Shown here piece after piece: positions 28,418 to 37,689 of a stretch of 64,000 nt of DNA. Both the position numbers and the translations under genes were made by a program. This DNA is from Prorocentrum cordatum. Its lineage: Eukaryota > Sar > Dinophyceae > Prorocentrales > Prorocentraceae. The stretch's first letter is position 1; every line of letters begins with the position of its first letter. Below the pieces are notes generated by a model. It was not told where the DNA came from, ran no database searches, and saw only the letters and a list, made by a program, of their open reading frames with translations. The stretch spans positions 426,635-490,634 of the forward strand of contig CAUYUJ010003625.1 of NCBI GenBank assembly GCA_963575745.1. The letters run 5' to 3'.

Positions 28418-30175
28418 TCATCGTTCCAAATATAGCTGCTGTCCTCTATTTGTTTCACTGCATGCTTTCGAGCGCACCTGGGACAGGAAGTCTGGTTGGG
28501 CATCGTTTCTGGATGGGCTTACGGGGACACGCGAAGCGCCAAGACTTCTGGACGCCAGTCCAAAGAGGCCCTCCATCAAGATGAACCTGTTCTCGGCGGC
28601 GTCGCTCTGGTTCCAGCGGTTCCTGTCGACGATGGGGACGTTTGAGCTGAGCAGCAGGGTGGTCAGAGCACTCGTGACGCACTTCCTCACGTAGTCCTCG
28701 TCGACCGCGGCATCGAATGGCACCCAGACGTCGACGTCGTCGGTCTTCGTAGGGTCGCCGTTCGGGAGGTAGATGAGCGACAAACCCTTTGCCAGGAAGT
28801 GTCTGTCACCTCGGAGCGCCAAGCACACAACATGTCTCATGTATGGGCGCGAATCCGCTGGCGGTCGGCCTCTCCTGATCTTGATCTTCTCGCGGAGCAG
28901 TGATCTGAGAGCCCTCTGCGCGTTGACGCGGTTGTTGTTGTCATTCATGACAAGCCCCCAATGGATCATTCCTTTCACCACGTCGTCATCAACCATTGAG
29001 TACATATGCCTTTTGATTTTGGCTGCTATGTGGCTCTCGCAATCTAGCTCCAGACTCGACCAACCAGCACCTCGCCGACGGAGTATATCGTTCTCAGCTT
29101 TCGGGTTGGACTTTGCGCCATCGAGATTTGCATGTCGAATCTTCTGGGCAAACGGGGCCACGTACTCTGACACTGCTTCTCGCAATCGCCAAGCTTCCAC
29201 TAAACCTTCAGCCGCCGTGCTGTCCATGTGCTGCAGCAGGTTGATTGTGTTGCCACTGATATCCCACCATGATCCATCGCGGCGGTCTCTAACAAGGATG
29301 CCGAAGTGGGACTTGCTCTGCAATATCTTCTGCTGCGTCGCTGCCTCCACTGTAGGTCTCACACCCATGGCCCGCAAAGAAGGCGGAGCCAACGTAATAG
29401 CAGACCCAGGGCTGACGCCACCCACATCGACAGGCACAGCATCAACAGGTGGACCATCGTCGAAATCGCGGCGGCCGAACTTCATCGGGGTCTCGTCGTA
29501 CTGGTCGATGTCGATGTATTGCACATGTTCAAGGTGTGGCGACATGCTCAAAGCTCGCTCGATGCGGGCGCGATGGTCTCTGTCGTGCAACAAACAGCTT
29601 TCCGCAGCAAAGACCAACAACGAATCCAAAGCCCTTGAATCTAGATGTGCACGCTCCTCCTGGACAATCTTGCTCGCCACGTGGCCCGTGTCTCCGTCGA
29701 GGTACCTGCTGATAGCTGCAGCGTTGGCATTCTGGGCATCTGTGAACGAACCTGACGTGCGCAGCGAAGTGCACGTACTCTCGGCGATCCGAAAAAAGGG
29801 CGTGATGCGAGCGGCACTCAATCTGGCGTCGGGCCCCTCGCACGCTGTCGATGGAAGCACGGCCAGCTGGTCCTGCAGCGCACGCGGGCGACCGAGCCTG
29901 GCCCGTTTGGCGCGGAGGACCTCCCTCGCATCCGCCAGCTGCTCGGCGCGAGACCGACGAGGGCCCGCAGCGGCAGCCGCCGCGCCGCCAGGGGGCGGCC
30001 TCTCGTCTGCACGACGGCGGCGCCGTCGAACAGGAGCAGGCGGCGCGGCTATGTCCGCGTGGCCGCCGCCTGCGCCGCCATCGGCGGCTGGCTCGCCATC
30101 GTCGGATGCCCACGGATCGCGACCCACGTGGGCGTCGGCATCCGCCCACGGGTCGGCGGCGCCACCCGCATTCAT
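28418..30175 (-). CDS. Putative transposase-like or host protein following a spliced-leader relic
   Basis: About 585 codons from ATG at 30175 (MNAGGAADPWADADAHVGRD). Residues 1-100 are disordered with a basic cluster PVRRRRRRADERP (possible nuclear signal). The core has YIDIDQYDETPMKFGRRDFD near residue 195, NLDGAKSNPKAENDILRRRG near 350 and LELDCESHIAAKIKRHMYSM near 375. Spaced acidic residues in this order resemble an RNase H-fold nuclease core; that is inference, not a match I can name. It is followed by a basic RRGRPPAD segment near 445. The frame stays open to 28418, but CGTGTCCCC|GTAAGCCC at about 28530 is a good GT donor, so the last ~37 codons may be intron. It starts 33 nt downstream of the spliced-leader relic. 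I recall similar multi-copy proteins in dinoflagellates, unverified. Confidence 0.7.
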   Translation of the reverse strand: MNAGGAADPWADADAHVGRDPWASDDGEPAADGGAGGGHADIAAPPAPVRRRRRRADERPPPGGAAAAAAGPRRSRAEQLADAREVLRAKRARLGRPRALQDQLAVLPSTACEGPDARLSAARITPFFRIAESTCTSLRTSGSFTDAQNANAAAISRYLDGDTGHVASKIVQEERAHLDSRALDSLLVFAAESCLLHDRDHRARIERALSMSPHLEHVQYIDIDQYDETPMKFGRRDFDDGPPVDAVPVDVGGVSPGSAITLAPPSLRAMGVRPTVEAATQQKILQSKSHFGILVRDRRDGSWWDISGNTINLLQHMDSTAAEGLVEAWRLREAVSEYVAPFAQKIRHANLDGAKSNPKAENDILRRRGAGWSSLELDCESHIAAKIKRHMYSMVDDDVVKGMIHWGLVMNDNNNRVNAQRALRSLLREKIKIRRGRPPADSRPYMRHVVCLALRGDRHFLAKGLSLIYLPNGDPTKTDDVDVWVPFDAAVDEDYVRKCVTSALTTLLLSSNVPIVDRNRWNQSDAAENRFILMEGLFGLASRSLGASRVPVSPSRNDAQPDFLSQVRSKACSETNRGQQLYLER

Positions 30176-30207
30176 GCGGGGGCCGCCGACCGCTTGCCGA
30201 AACTCGG

Positions 30208-30234
30208 CTAGAGCCAAAATGGCTATGATACGGA
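30208..30234 (-). other. Dinoflagellate spliced-leader (DinoSL) relic
   Basis: Minus strand reads TCCGTATCA followed by TAGCCATTTTGGCTCTAG. The 15-mer TAGCCATTTTGGCTC is identical to positions 5-19 of the conserved 22-nt dinoflagellate spliced leader, and the next three bases match at two of three. TCCG, the leader's first four bases, lies a few nt upstream. The relic is in the sense orientation and 33 nt before an ATG, exactly where a mature mRNA carries its leader. Chance occurrence of a given 15-mer in 64 kb on either strand is about one in ten thousand. Confidence 0.85.
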
Positions 30235-30284
30235 GACGCGCGGGGGTGTAAAAAAACGAAGGCCTCGAAAGAAGAACTCTCGTC

Positions 30285-30480
30285 GCCACGGCTTGATCCG
30301 CCCTTCGTCGTCGCCGCGGCTGGATCCGCCTCGAGCGCTCTCGTCGCCAAGGCTGGATCCGCCTCGAGCACATCTCGTTGCCACGACTGGATCCGCCTTT
30401 CGTCGCCACGGCTGATTCTGCTCTCGTCGCCGTGGATGGACTCGCCTCCTCGTCGCCGCGGCTGGATCCGCCTCTCCCCG
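30285..30480 (+). repeat. CGTCGCCACGGCTGGATCCGCC tandem repeat, array 2
   Basis: Seven degenerate units of 24-34 bp, each carrying TCGTCGCC followed by GGCTGGATCCGCCT or a variant (TTGATCCGCC, CTGATTCTGC, TGGACTCGCC). It lies about 50 bp 5' of the spliced-leader relic in gene orientation. Array 1 of the same repeat is at 19498-19592, beyond the 3' end of the candidate gene region. Confidence 0.85.
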
Positions 30481-30699
30481 CTGTCGCGTCGCGTCGGTTG
30501 CAATGGACGTCGTGTTTGTATATTGATTAGTGATGTTGTTCGTCGACGTCGCGTTGCATCGTGTTTTCGTGATAATGCTCAAACCGCGCTGGTGTTGTCC
30601 AACCTGCTTTCCGATTAATAACTAGCCCGTCGCCGTTTATTCAGACACAACACGAAACAAATATTGGTTGACACCGCGGCAGTATGGTAACACTTTCTT

Positions 30700-30850
30700 G
30701 GGATTCTGGCGCGCGCGCGACGAGTACAGGCACACAACATTCGACACTTTTTCTCACATTCTCACGCACTTCATACGAAACACTTTCCTGACACCTTCCA
30801 CTACACTTTTTGTGGCTTATTAACATAACAGTCTGTAGAGGACTTACATC
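30700..30850 (-). repeat. AAAGTGTCAGG-like motif and CCTCTACAGACTGTTATGTTA block
   Basis: Inverted counterpart of 6885-6935: minus-strand TCCTCTACAGACTGTTATG then TTAATAAGCCACAAAAAGTG and GGTGTCAGGAAAGTG. It forms the outer end of dispersed repeat copy 2, separated from the rest by the palindrome. Confidence 0.75.
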
Positions 30851-30857
30851 TCACGGG

Positions 30858-31473
30858 TCTTGGGCCATCCTTTCGCATTCCGGGGGCTCCTGGGGGGCGT
30901 CTCGGGCCCTCCTGGAGCGCTGTGGAGGCTGCCCAGAAAGGCTGGCGGAGCGGTGCCGGGGGCGTCCTCGAGATGTGGCCATACCTTTTCAGCGCGTTCC
31001 GGGAGCATCTTCCCGGAACGCGCTCGTTGCAGGGCGCCCACGTCCGAGGACGTTGGCATGGGAAACCGCAGCGCGTGATCATTCCAGGCGTTCCGGCGGA
31101 TTCCAGGAAGACTGCATGTCGCATGAGGATGGCTGCCGCCTCTTGCCCCGAGCCTCCCAAACTGCCTGAACGGCTCCCACTCGCCTTCCCCAAACCCAGC
31201 GCTTGCCCAAGCACGTTCCGGACGGTCTTCGCCGGAAAGCGCTGGAACGATCACGCGCTGCGGTTTCCCATGCCAACGTCCTCGGACGCGGGCGCCCTGC
31301 CACGAGCGCGCTCCGGGAAGATGCTCCCGGAACGCGCTGAAAAGGTATGGCCACATCTCGGGGACGCTCCCGGCACCGCTCCCCCAGCCTTTCCGGGCAG
31401 CCTCCACAGCGCTCCAGGAGGGCCCAAGACGCCCCCCAAGAGCCCCCCGAATGCGAAAGGATGGCCCAAGACG
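30858..31473. repeat. Large palindrome, ~245-bp arms, ~126-bp spacer
   Basis: 30858-31102 is the inverted copy of 31229-31473. Both arms contain TGGGCCATCCTTTCGCATTC, GGTATGGCCACATCTCG-type sequence (inverted in one arm), GCGCGTTCCGGGAGCATCTT and CAGCGCGTGATC. Conceptual translations of a 219-bp part of each arm differ at 6 of 72 residues, with no indel, so identity is about 95%. The spacer (31103-31228) is unrelated. It is embedded in dispersed repeat copy 2; copy 1 at 6.5-6.9 kb lacks it. Confidence 0.9.
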
Positions 31474-31489
31474 CTCCCGAGCAGCCCAA

Positions 31490-31760
31490 GTCAGCATTCC
31501 GACGGCTCTCGAGGCTCCCAGGTGGCCTCCAAGAGACCCCAAGAAGTCTGATAGGTATCACGGTACGGCCCGAAGAGGTCAAAGTCATATATGTTCAATG
31601 GTCTTTTCAATGTTTTTGGCTTCTCGCGATTTCGAGCTTCCAACGGTCCAAGAGCGCCGAAGAGCCTCCCAAGACCGCCCCAAGACCACTCACGAGACCC
31701 TCAGGACGGCCCCAAGACGGGACAAAAAGGCTCCGAGACTGCCGACGAGGCGCCCAGCAC
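31490..31760 (-). repeat. Dispersed repeat, copy 2 (main part)
   Basis: Reverse complement matches 6576-6860, including ACCGTGATACCTATCAGACT and GGCGGTCTTGGGAGGCTCTT. By eye identity is roughly 85-90%, with an A-rich insertion only in copy 1. Confidence 0.85.
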
Positions 31761-34085
31761 AGCACCAGACCACCCCAGAACAGGCCCAAGATGGGCCCAA
31801 GAGCGGGAGCAGGAAGCTTCCAGAGACCTCCGAGAGGCCTCGGGGACCCCCCAGAGGCCCCCACCACACCCCACATCCTTGAGAGGCCCCAAAGAGACCC
31901 CGACGAGGCTCCACAAGAACAGCCCAAGAGAGCTGCGAGAGCCGTCCCGAGAGAGCCTAAAGAGGGTAAAATCGTTGATTTCCCATGGTTTGTCCTATAT
32001 TTTTCGTCTTCTCACGTGTTCCCGCTTGGAAACAAGAGAGGGAATTCCAAGAACTCCTTTCTTTCATCAAAGTGGAACTCCTACTCGGGGGTCCTATCTG
32101 GCCGGTACCGCGCCTCCCGGCGTCTTAACGTTTTCGCGGAGTCTCCGAAGGCCCCAAGGAATCCGGGAATTGTGGATTTTGGTTAGATGCTCATCCATTC
32201 AGTACTCAGGACAGTATGCTCGGGCCCGGGCGTACTGTCCAGGCCACCCTGAGCGCGCGCTCAGGTTCTAGCCCAGGCCCAGGGGGCGCTGGACGATCTT
32301 GGACAACGCTATCAAACACAGGCGCGCGACGGCATCTGAGGAGCTTCTGGGATGTTCCGCATGCTTCGTCAACTAACTGTTGGAGGCACCTCTTATGAGC
32401 TTCTTGGGGGGGCGTCTGAGGGTCCCTGGGGGCATCAGCTCTGCAATCTGAAGCCGTCATTGGCCGTCTTGGCTGCGTGGAGGCCCGACTTGAGGCCACC
32501 TGCGGCCAGATTGAGGCAATCCGGAAGCCTCCTGGGGGCCTCCTGGAAGCAGTTTTGACGCATCGAGGGTACTCTTGGGCTATTTTAAAGCCTCTTGGAC
32601 GTCTCCTAAAGGCCTTTTTGGCCCTCGGGAAGCTTTTTGGGTCCTCGTCGGACCACTTGGGGGCCTCTTGCGGCCTCCCGTGGGGGCCTTTTGGGGGAAC
32701 GCTCTGCTGTTGGGTCGCGTTCCCCTTCTTGGGCCTCTCTTGGGGCTCTTGGGGCCCTCTCAGGCCGTCTTGGGCGCCTCAAGCACCGTCCTGGGGCCCT
32801 CGCGGGCCGTCTTGTGGCTCTCTTGGAGGCCTCTTCCTCTATATATGGGAGCGGTATTGGAAGCCTCTTGGGCCGTCTTGGAGCATCGGGAGGCCAAAAG
32901 GCAGAAAACATTAAAACCCGTCAAAACCCAATCGTAAAACAATGAGTTGTGCCTCTTGGGGCCACCTTGGGAGATCTCTTGGAACCTCGTCGGCGCTCTT
33001 GTGAGCTTTTTGGGGGCCTCTTGGATCCGATTGGGGGCCTCTTGGGACTGCCCGAGAACCTCTCGGGGTAGAAAGCTCGGATTCTCGGTTCGTGTTTCCC
33101 TTCTTGGGCCTCTCTTGGGGCCGTCTTGTGGCCCTCTCGGGCCGTCTTGGGCGCCTCAGGCACCGCCTTGGGGCCCTCGTGGGCCGCCCAGGGCCCTCTT
33201 GGAAGCCTCTTCGGCTATCTTGGAGCTGTCTTGGAGGCCTCTTCCTCCTCCTCGCCCCCTCCTCCTCCTCCTCCTCCTCCTCCTTCCCCTCCTCCTCCTC
33301 CTCCTCCTCCTCCTCCTCCTCCTCCTCCTCCTCCTCCTCCTCCCACTCCAGCTCTCTCTACTCCTGATCTTCCTCCTCCTCCTGCAGCGTGTTCCGGAAG
33401 GCTCCCGCCGGAACATGCTGCGCACAAGTGCTGTCACTGCACCCGCCACCGTGCCCTGGGTGGTGCGTCAGAGGCCTCATGGGCGTTGGTTTGGATCTCG
33501 TAGTTGGCCTGTCGGGGACGTCGTGAAGGCAGTGTCGCAGCCTCTCGGTAACCGTTTTGGGACCGTTGTGGGGCCTCCTCGGGGCTGTTTTGTTACCTCT
33601 TTAGGCCTCGTTTGGGCCTCCTGGGTGCCTCTTGGGGGCCTCCTGGGGCCTCTTGGGGGCTCCTTGGGGCCTCATGGGGCACTCTTCAAGCGGGAGGGTC
33701 GAATTTTGGAGTCGTGGTCCCCCTCTTGGGCGCATCTTGGGTCCGTTTTGGGGCTCTGTTGGGCTGTATTGGGCGACTCTGGGGCCGTCTTGGGGCCTTC
33801 TTGGGCCGTCTTGGGGCGCTCTTGGGGGCCTATTGAGCCGTCTTGAAACGTCGGACAGCCGAAAAGGCTGGAAGGCCAAAATCGTTCGAAAACCTTCGTA
33901 AAATTTACGATGTCGGCCTCTTGAAGCGCTCTGGAGAGGCGTCTTGAAGCGTCGTGGAGTGCCTTGGGGAGCCTCTCGGGCCGTCTTGGGCCTATCTTGG
34001 GCGTCCTGGAGCGGTCTTTCGGCGATTCGGGGCCCGCTTGGGCCGTCTTGGGAGCCTCTGGAGGCCTTCCTAAATCATTTTGGAC
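31760..34085 (+). repeat. CTTGGGGCCTC / CCAAGAGGCCCC degenerate repeat field
   Basis: Over 2.3 kb of loosely repeating 12-24-bp phrases. To about 31930 they read CCCAAGA/CCCCAAGAGG; from about 32400 they read as the reverse complement, e.g. CTCTTGGGGGCCTC, GCCGTCTTGGGCGCCTC, CCTCTTGGAAGCC. Many overlapping Leu/Gly/Ala/Trp frames exist on both strands (up to 299 codons); none is protein-like. The switch in orientation occurs between 31930 and 32400. Confidence 0.7.
33240..33352. repeat. (CCT)n microsatellite
   Basis: CTCCTCCTCCTCCTCC with few interruptions (CGCCCC, TTCCCC), then CCCACTCC; a second short CCTCCTCCTCCTG run at 33371-33383. Confidence 0.95.
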
Positions 34086-34234
34086 CTCCCTGGCCGCCCC
34101 GTCCTCCCACGGGGGGTCGGAGGCGGCGGCCTCCGCGGCCCAGGACGCGAAAACCATGTAAAATCACAAAGAAAATGAGCCCCGGTCCTCCCATGGAGGG
34201 TCGTGGCAGCTGTTTTCGGGCCCCGGGCCTGCTC

Positions 34235-34500
34235 CCCCAGGGTATATATATATATATATTATATATAATATATATATATATATATATACACACGTATATA
34301 TATATATGTGTGTATAAGTATATTCCCACGTGTGTCTCTTTAGCTATATCTACATATATAGTTGAAAGGATGAAATCACTCATACACAGATGAAAGGACA
34401 CGCCCATGTATGTATGTATGTATGTATGTAGGTAGGTAGGTAGGTAGGTATGTGTGTAGTGTTGTTTACATATATATGTATATATAGAGAGAGATACAAA
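34235..34500. repeat. AT-rich microsatellite cluster: (TA)n, (TATG)n, (TAGG)n
   Basis: (TA)n blocks 34242-34310, then TACACACG and TGTGTG variants, (TATG)n at 34408-34430 and (TAGG)n at 34431-34450. It is the only strongly AT-rich stretch in the window and directly borders the most GC-rich one (34.8-37.5 kb). Confidence 0.95.
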
Positions 34501-34784
34501 GTATCGGGATGCGTGTCTTCTCTGGTTCGTGAATATTGATGGGAAATTAGAATATTCGATTGGCCTTCATCTTTTGCGGCTACAGCCTCCGAGAATACAA
34601 ATAAAACGCGTGGTTTTCACCGTTCAGCTTCTTGAAGTTGAATCACGTTCTTCTCGCGCGCCGAATCCAAGAACGCCCGCATTCAACGCTCAAATGGACG
34701 AGCGCCCAAAACAAAACAAACATGGCCCGAATATCTAACTGCATATTGAAAAATATAAATCGCCCCCGTGGTGGCTGCATTGGA

Positions 34785-35520
34785 GCGTGGAATTTTAAAT
34801 TCCACTGAATGTGGGAAACGACGAGCTGGTCGCCCACGTCGTCGATCAGCCGCTGGAGCACCTCCTCCCGGGTGATGTCCCCCAAGTCGCGCCTTGAGGG
34901 CGCCCGCCGCGTGGGCGCCTTTCTCCAGCTCCTCCAAATACAATTCCAAGTATACCTTCGTCGTCGCGGGCGCCGGCTGGGGTGGCGGTGGTTGGCGCGC
35001 TCGCCCCGCCTCGATGAGCTGGTCGAGTGGCCTGCGCGACGCGGGTGGCCCCTCCACCTCCACGCCCCGCAGCCCGTCCAGAAGCCCAGCAGGTGCTGCT
35101 GCCGGCGGCGGCAGCGGGGGGCGGGCAGCCCCCCCCGCGCACTCGGGCGAAGTAGCGCCGGCCGTCGCCGGGCAGGCTGCGGACGAGCTCGTCGAGGCGC
35201 GCGCGGGGCAGGTCGCAGCGCTCCTCGGACTGGCCCTCGGCCAGTGAGCCGACTGCGCCTGGCTCGGCCAGGGCCGGGACCCGGGCGGCGAGCTCGTCCC
35301 TGACCCTCCCCGCCCAGGGGCCCACCGCTTCTCCAGCGAGGGAGAGGGTGAGCCCTGGCTGGGGGACCTCCACAGTCACGGGTGGCCCCGCCCGGGTCTG
35401 GCCTCGCTCGGCCCCGTCGCTCCGGGCCCAGCCTCGAAACCCATAAAGCGTGGGCGGGCGAGCGCCTGCCTGCTCTGGGATCGACGCGATGCACGGCCGG
35501 GCTCCACCTGGCGGGCGGTG
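34785..35520 (-). CDS. Probable coding segment, C-terminal part, unknown function
   Basis: In the minus strand, LPRARLDELVRSLPGDGRRY (about 35215-35155), then RPLDQLIEAGRARQPPPPQP and TTKVYLELYLEELEKGAHAA (about 35035-34925), then in a different frame RDLGDITREEVLQRLIDDVG and DQLVVSHIQWNLKF (34900-34790). These are protein-like helical segments in an otherwise compositionally biased region. The frame change near 34920 is either a small intron or a frameshift. Domain unknown. At 75-80% GC, openness alone is worthless, so the call rests on the segments' composition. Confidence 0.35.
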
Positions 35521-36069
35521 CCCCTCGCCAGGGGCAAGGCGAGCGGGAGAGACGCTCCGCTGGGGCCCCGCCGCGGGTGGAGCTGGGGCGCGACGGGCGC
35601 CCGCTCGCCGCGCAGCTCCGCCCCGCGGGTGCGGCCCCTCCTCCTGCCAGGGCCTCGGCGGCGGCGGTGCGACCTCCCCGGGTCCCGGGGGGGCGCCGAG
35701 GGGAGGGCCGCGGCGGCGGCGCGCGGGCGGGCGCCTCCGCTGCTCTATCGCCGTGCTCCGCGCAGATCCTGCTGGCCCCCCGCGCTGGCGGCGGCGCTCG
35801 CCCCCCAGCATCCGCCCTGAGCGCGCCCGAGCACGCGGCGGGCCCCCGTGCGCTGGAGGCCGCGGCACCGGCAGAGCGGGGCCGCCATCGCCCCGCGCTC
35901 CGCGACCAGCAACCCCCCGTCGCTCCGCGACGCGCCCATCGCCCAGGAGCGGCGCCAGCTGCACCGCCGCGGGCTCCGAACGCGCTCGCGCTGAGAGGGG
36001 CGCGGGGGGGGGCCGTGGTTCAACCAATGCCGCGCCGTCAGCCCCGCATGGCGTCGCCTCCGCCTCGCT

Positions 36070-36985
36070 CTCTGAAAGGGGGTCGCGCGCGCCCGCGGCG
36101 GCCTGCGCCAGCCGGCGGCGGCAGCAGCGGCGGCGGCGCCGGCGGCGGCAGCAGGCCCTCCTCGGCCCGCCCAGGAAGACCCCTTGGGCGGCCCACGCAG
36201 CTCCCGTGAGACCAGGGCGCAGGCATGCCTGAGGGGCGGATCCACTCGTCGCCCTGGATGTCCAGCGCGACGTCCGCCTCCAGCCCTGCGCGCGCCAGGG
36301 CGCGCGCCGCGATCTCGGGGCACGACTCCAGGCAAGGCCGGGCGCGGCAGAGGTGGGCGGCCATGGTGGTGGCGTCGCCATCCTCCAGCCGCCGCGGCAC
36401 CTTGCTGCTGGCGCTGACGACGGCGCCGTATACTGGAAGCAGGCCCCGCGCCGGTTCGCCGCCTTGCACTTGCCGATCTCCTTCTCCAAGCGCGCGGCGC
36501 CCTCGTCGAACGCCGCGACGACGCGGCCGGGCTGCCCGGCGGCGCTCCAGCCTCGAATCCGAAGCCGAAGGAACTCAGGGCCCATCTCGCGCGCCACGCT
36601 CGGCCCGCGCCACTCCAGCTCGAGGGGGCGGACCGGCCCCTTCCCCGCGGCTCGGCGGCACCGTCGGCAGCAGCGGCGCACCGCGGCCAGGGCCCAGCAG
36701 AGCGGCAGCAGCATCCAGTCCAGCGCCAGCAGCACCGCGGCGAAGCCCGGGAAGCCGACGGCCGCGGCAGTCGCCCCCCCCGACTGACCGCCAGCGCTGT
36801 CTTCCAGCGCAGCATCACCTCGCCGCTCAAACCCAGCAGCTACAGGGCGCAGCCGAAGAGGGCCCCCCCCCGCTGCCGCGCCCCCCCCGCCGGCCTCAAG
36901 CCGCACAAGCGCGCCCAGCTCTCGGGCTCGGCGGGCTCGGGCTCGGGGGTCGGCGCCCGCGTGGGCGGGGCGGCCGCGGGGCCCG
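36070..36985 (-). CDS. Probable coding segment with one membrane-like helix, unknown function
   Basis: Minus-strand frame with FAAVLLALDWMLLPLCWALA, a hydrophobic stretch of about 20 residues (near 36740-36680) followed by a Cys/Arg cluster, then LELEWRGPSVAREMGPEFLR and AAFDEGAARLEKEIGKCKAA; a neighbouring frame continues with YGAVVSASSKVPRRLEDGDA and CLESCPEIAARALARAGLEA. A frame change near 36450 is needed to join the two, so there is an intron or a frameshift. It could be a membrane-anchored protein or part of a decayed element. I recognise no family. Confidence 0.35.
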
Positions 36986-37689
36986 GCAGCTCGGGCGCCC
37001 CGCCACGGCCGCCAGCACCGCTCGCCGACCAACTCCAGGTCGCGGGGAGGGGCGACACCTCCTCCACGGTGCCCTGGGCGCTGCGGGCCGCCCCCTCGCC
37101 CCAGCTGCCGGGCTCGGCGCCGGCGTCGCCCCGCCAGCCGACGCCCGCGGCGGCCATCAAAGACGCGTTGACCATATGAACCACGCCATGACCCCTGTCG
37201 GCATCCACTCCTCCAGCAGCGCGCGCCCCTGCCCCGCCGCTGCGGTCGCGGGGGCGCTCGAGCCTGCCCCCCCGGGCCCCGCTGCGCGGCGCGGCGGGCC
37301 CGCGCCTCCGCGAGCCGTCGGCGCGCCCCGCGCCCGCGCCCGCGACTGCCAGGGCCAAGGCCGCCGGGCCCTGCGACTGCCCGCGCCCGCGCCCCCGCGC
37401 GAGCCCGGGCCCCGCCGCGCCCCCCGGGCCAGGGCAACGCGCCTAGACCCCAAACGAGCTGCAGAGGAGGGGAAGCTGACGGGCACCGAGGAAGGGAAAA
37501 GATATGGAGAACGCCCCAGACGTGCCTCGCGGGATTTACACTCACGGTTTTACTCAAACCTACGATCCTGGTGTGTGTGTGTTCATTTTTGCTATTCCTA
37601 ATCGATTTGTCTTAAGGTCACGATTCTTCGAATTATCTAGATTCGTTGTCCCCTGCCTCCTCCTCCTCATCCCCCTCGTTCGGGCTGTC

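Larger units (their letters stand above)
34780..37480. other. Extremely GC-rich domain
   Basis: Some 2.7 kb of visibly higher GC than its flanks (about three-quarters or more G+C), dominated by GGCGCC, CCGCGGC and GCGGCGG. Simultaneous open frames on both strands (including a 903-codon minus-strand frame and a 458-codon plus-strand frame) are mostly artefacts. Sharp borders: AT-rich microsatellite at 34.2-34.5 kb and the end of a Copia-like element near 37.56 kb. Confidence 0.7.

Noticed and set aside
34846-37557. 903-codon minus-strand frame
   Set aside because: At this GC content stops are rare in every frame. Only short protein-like segments within the region, some in other frames, are kept as low-confidence coding.
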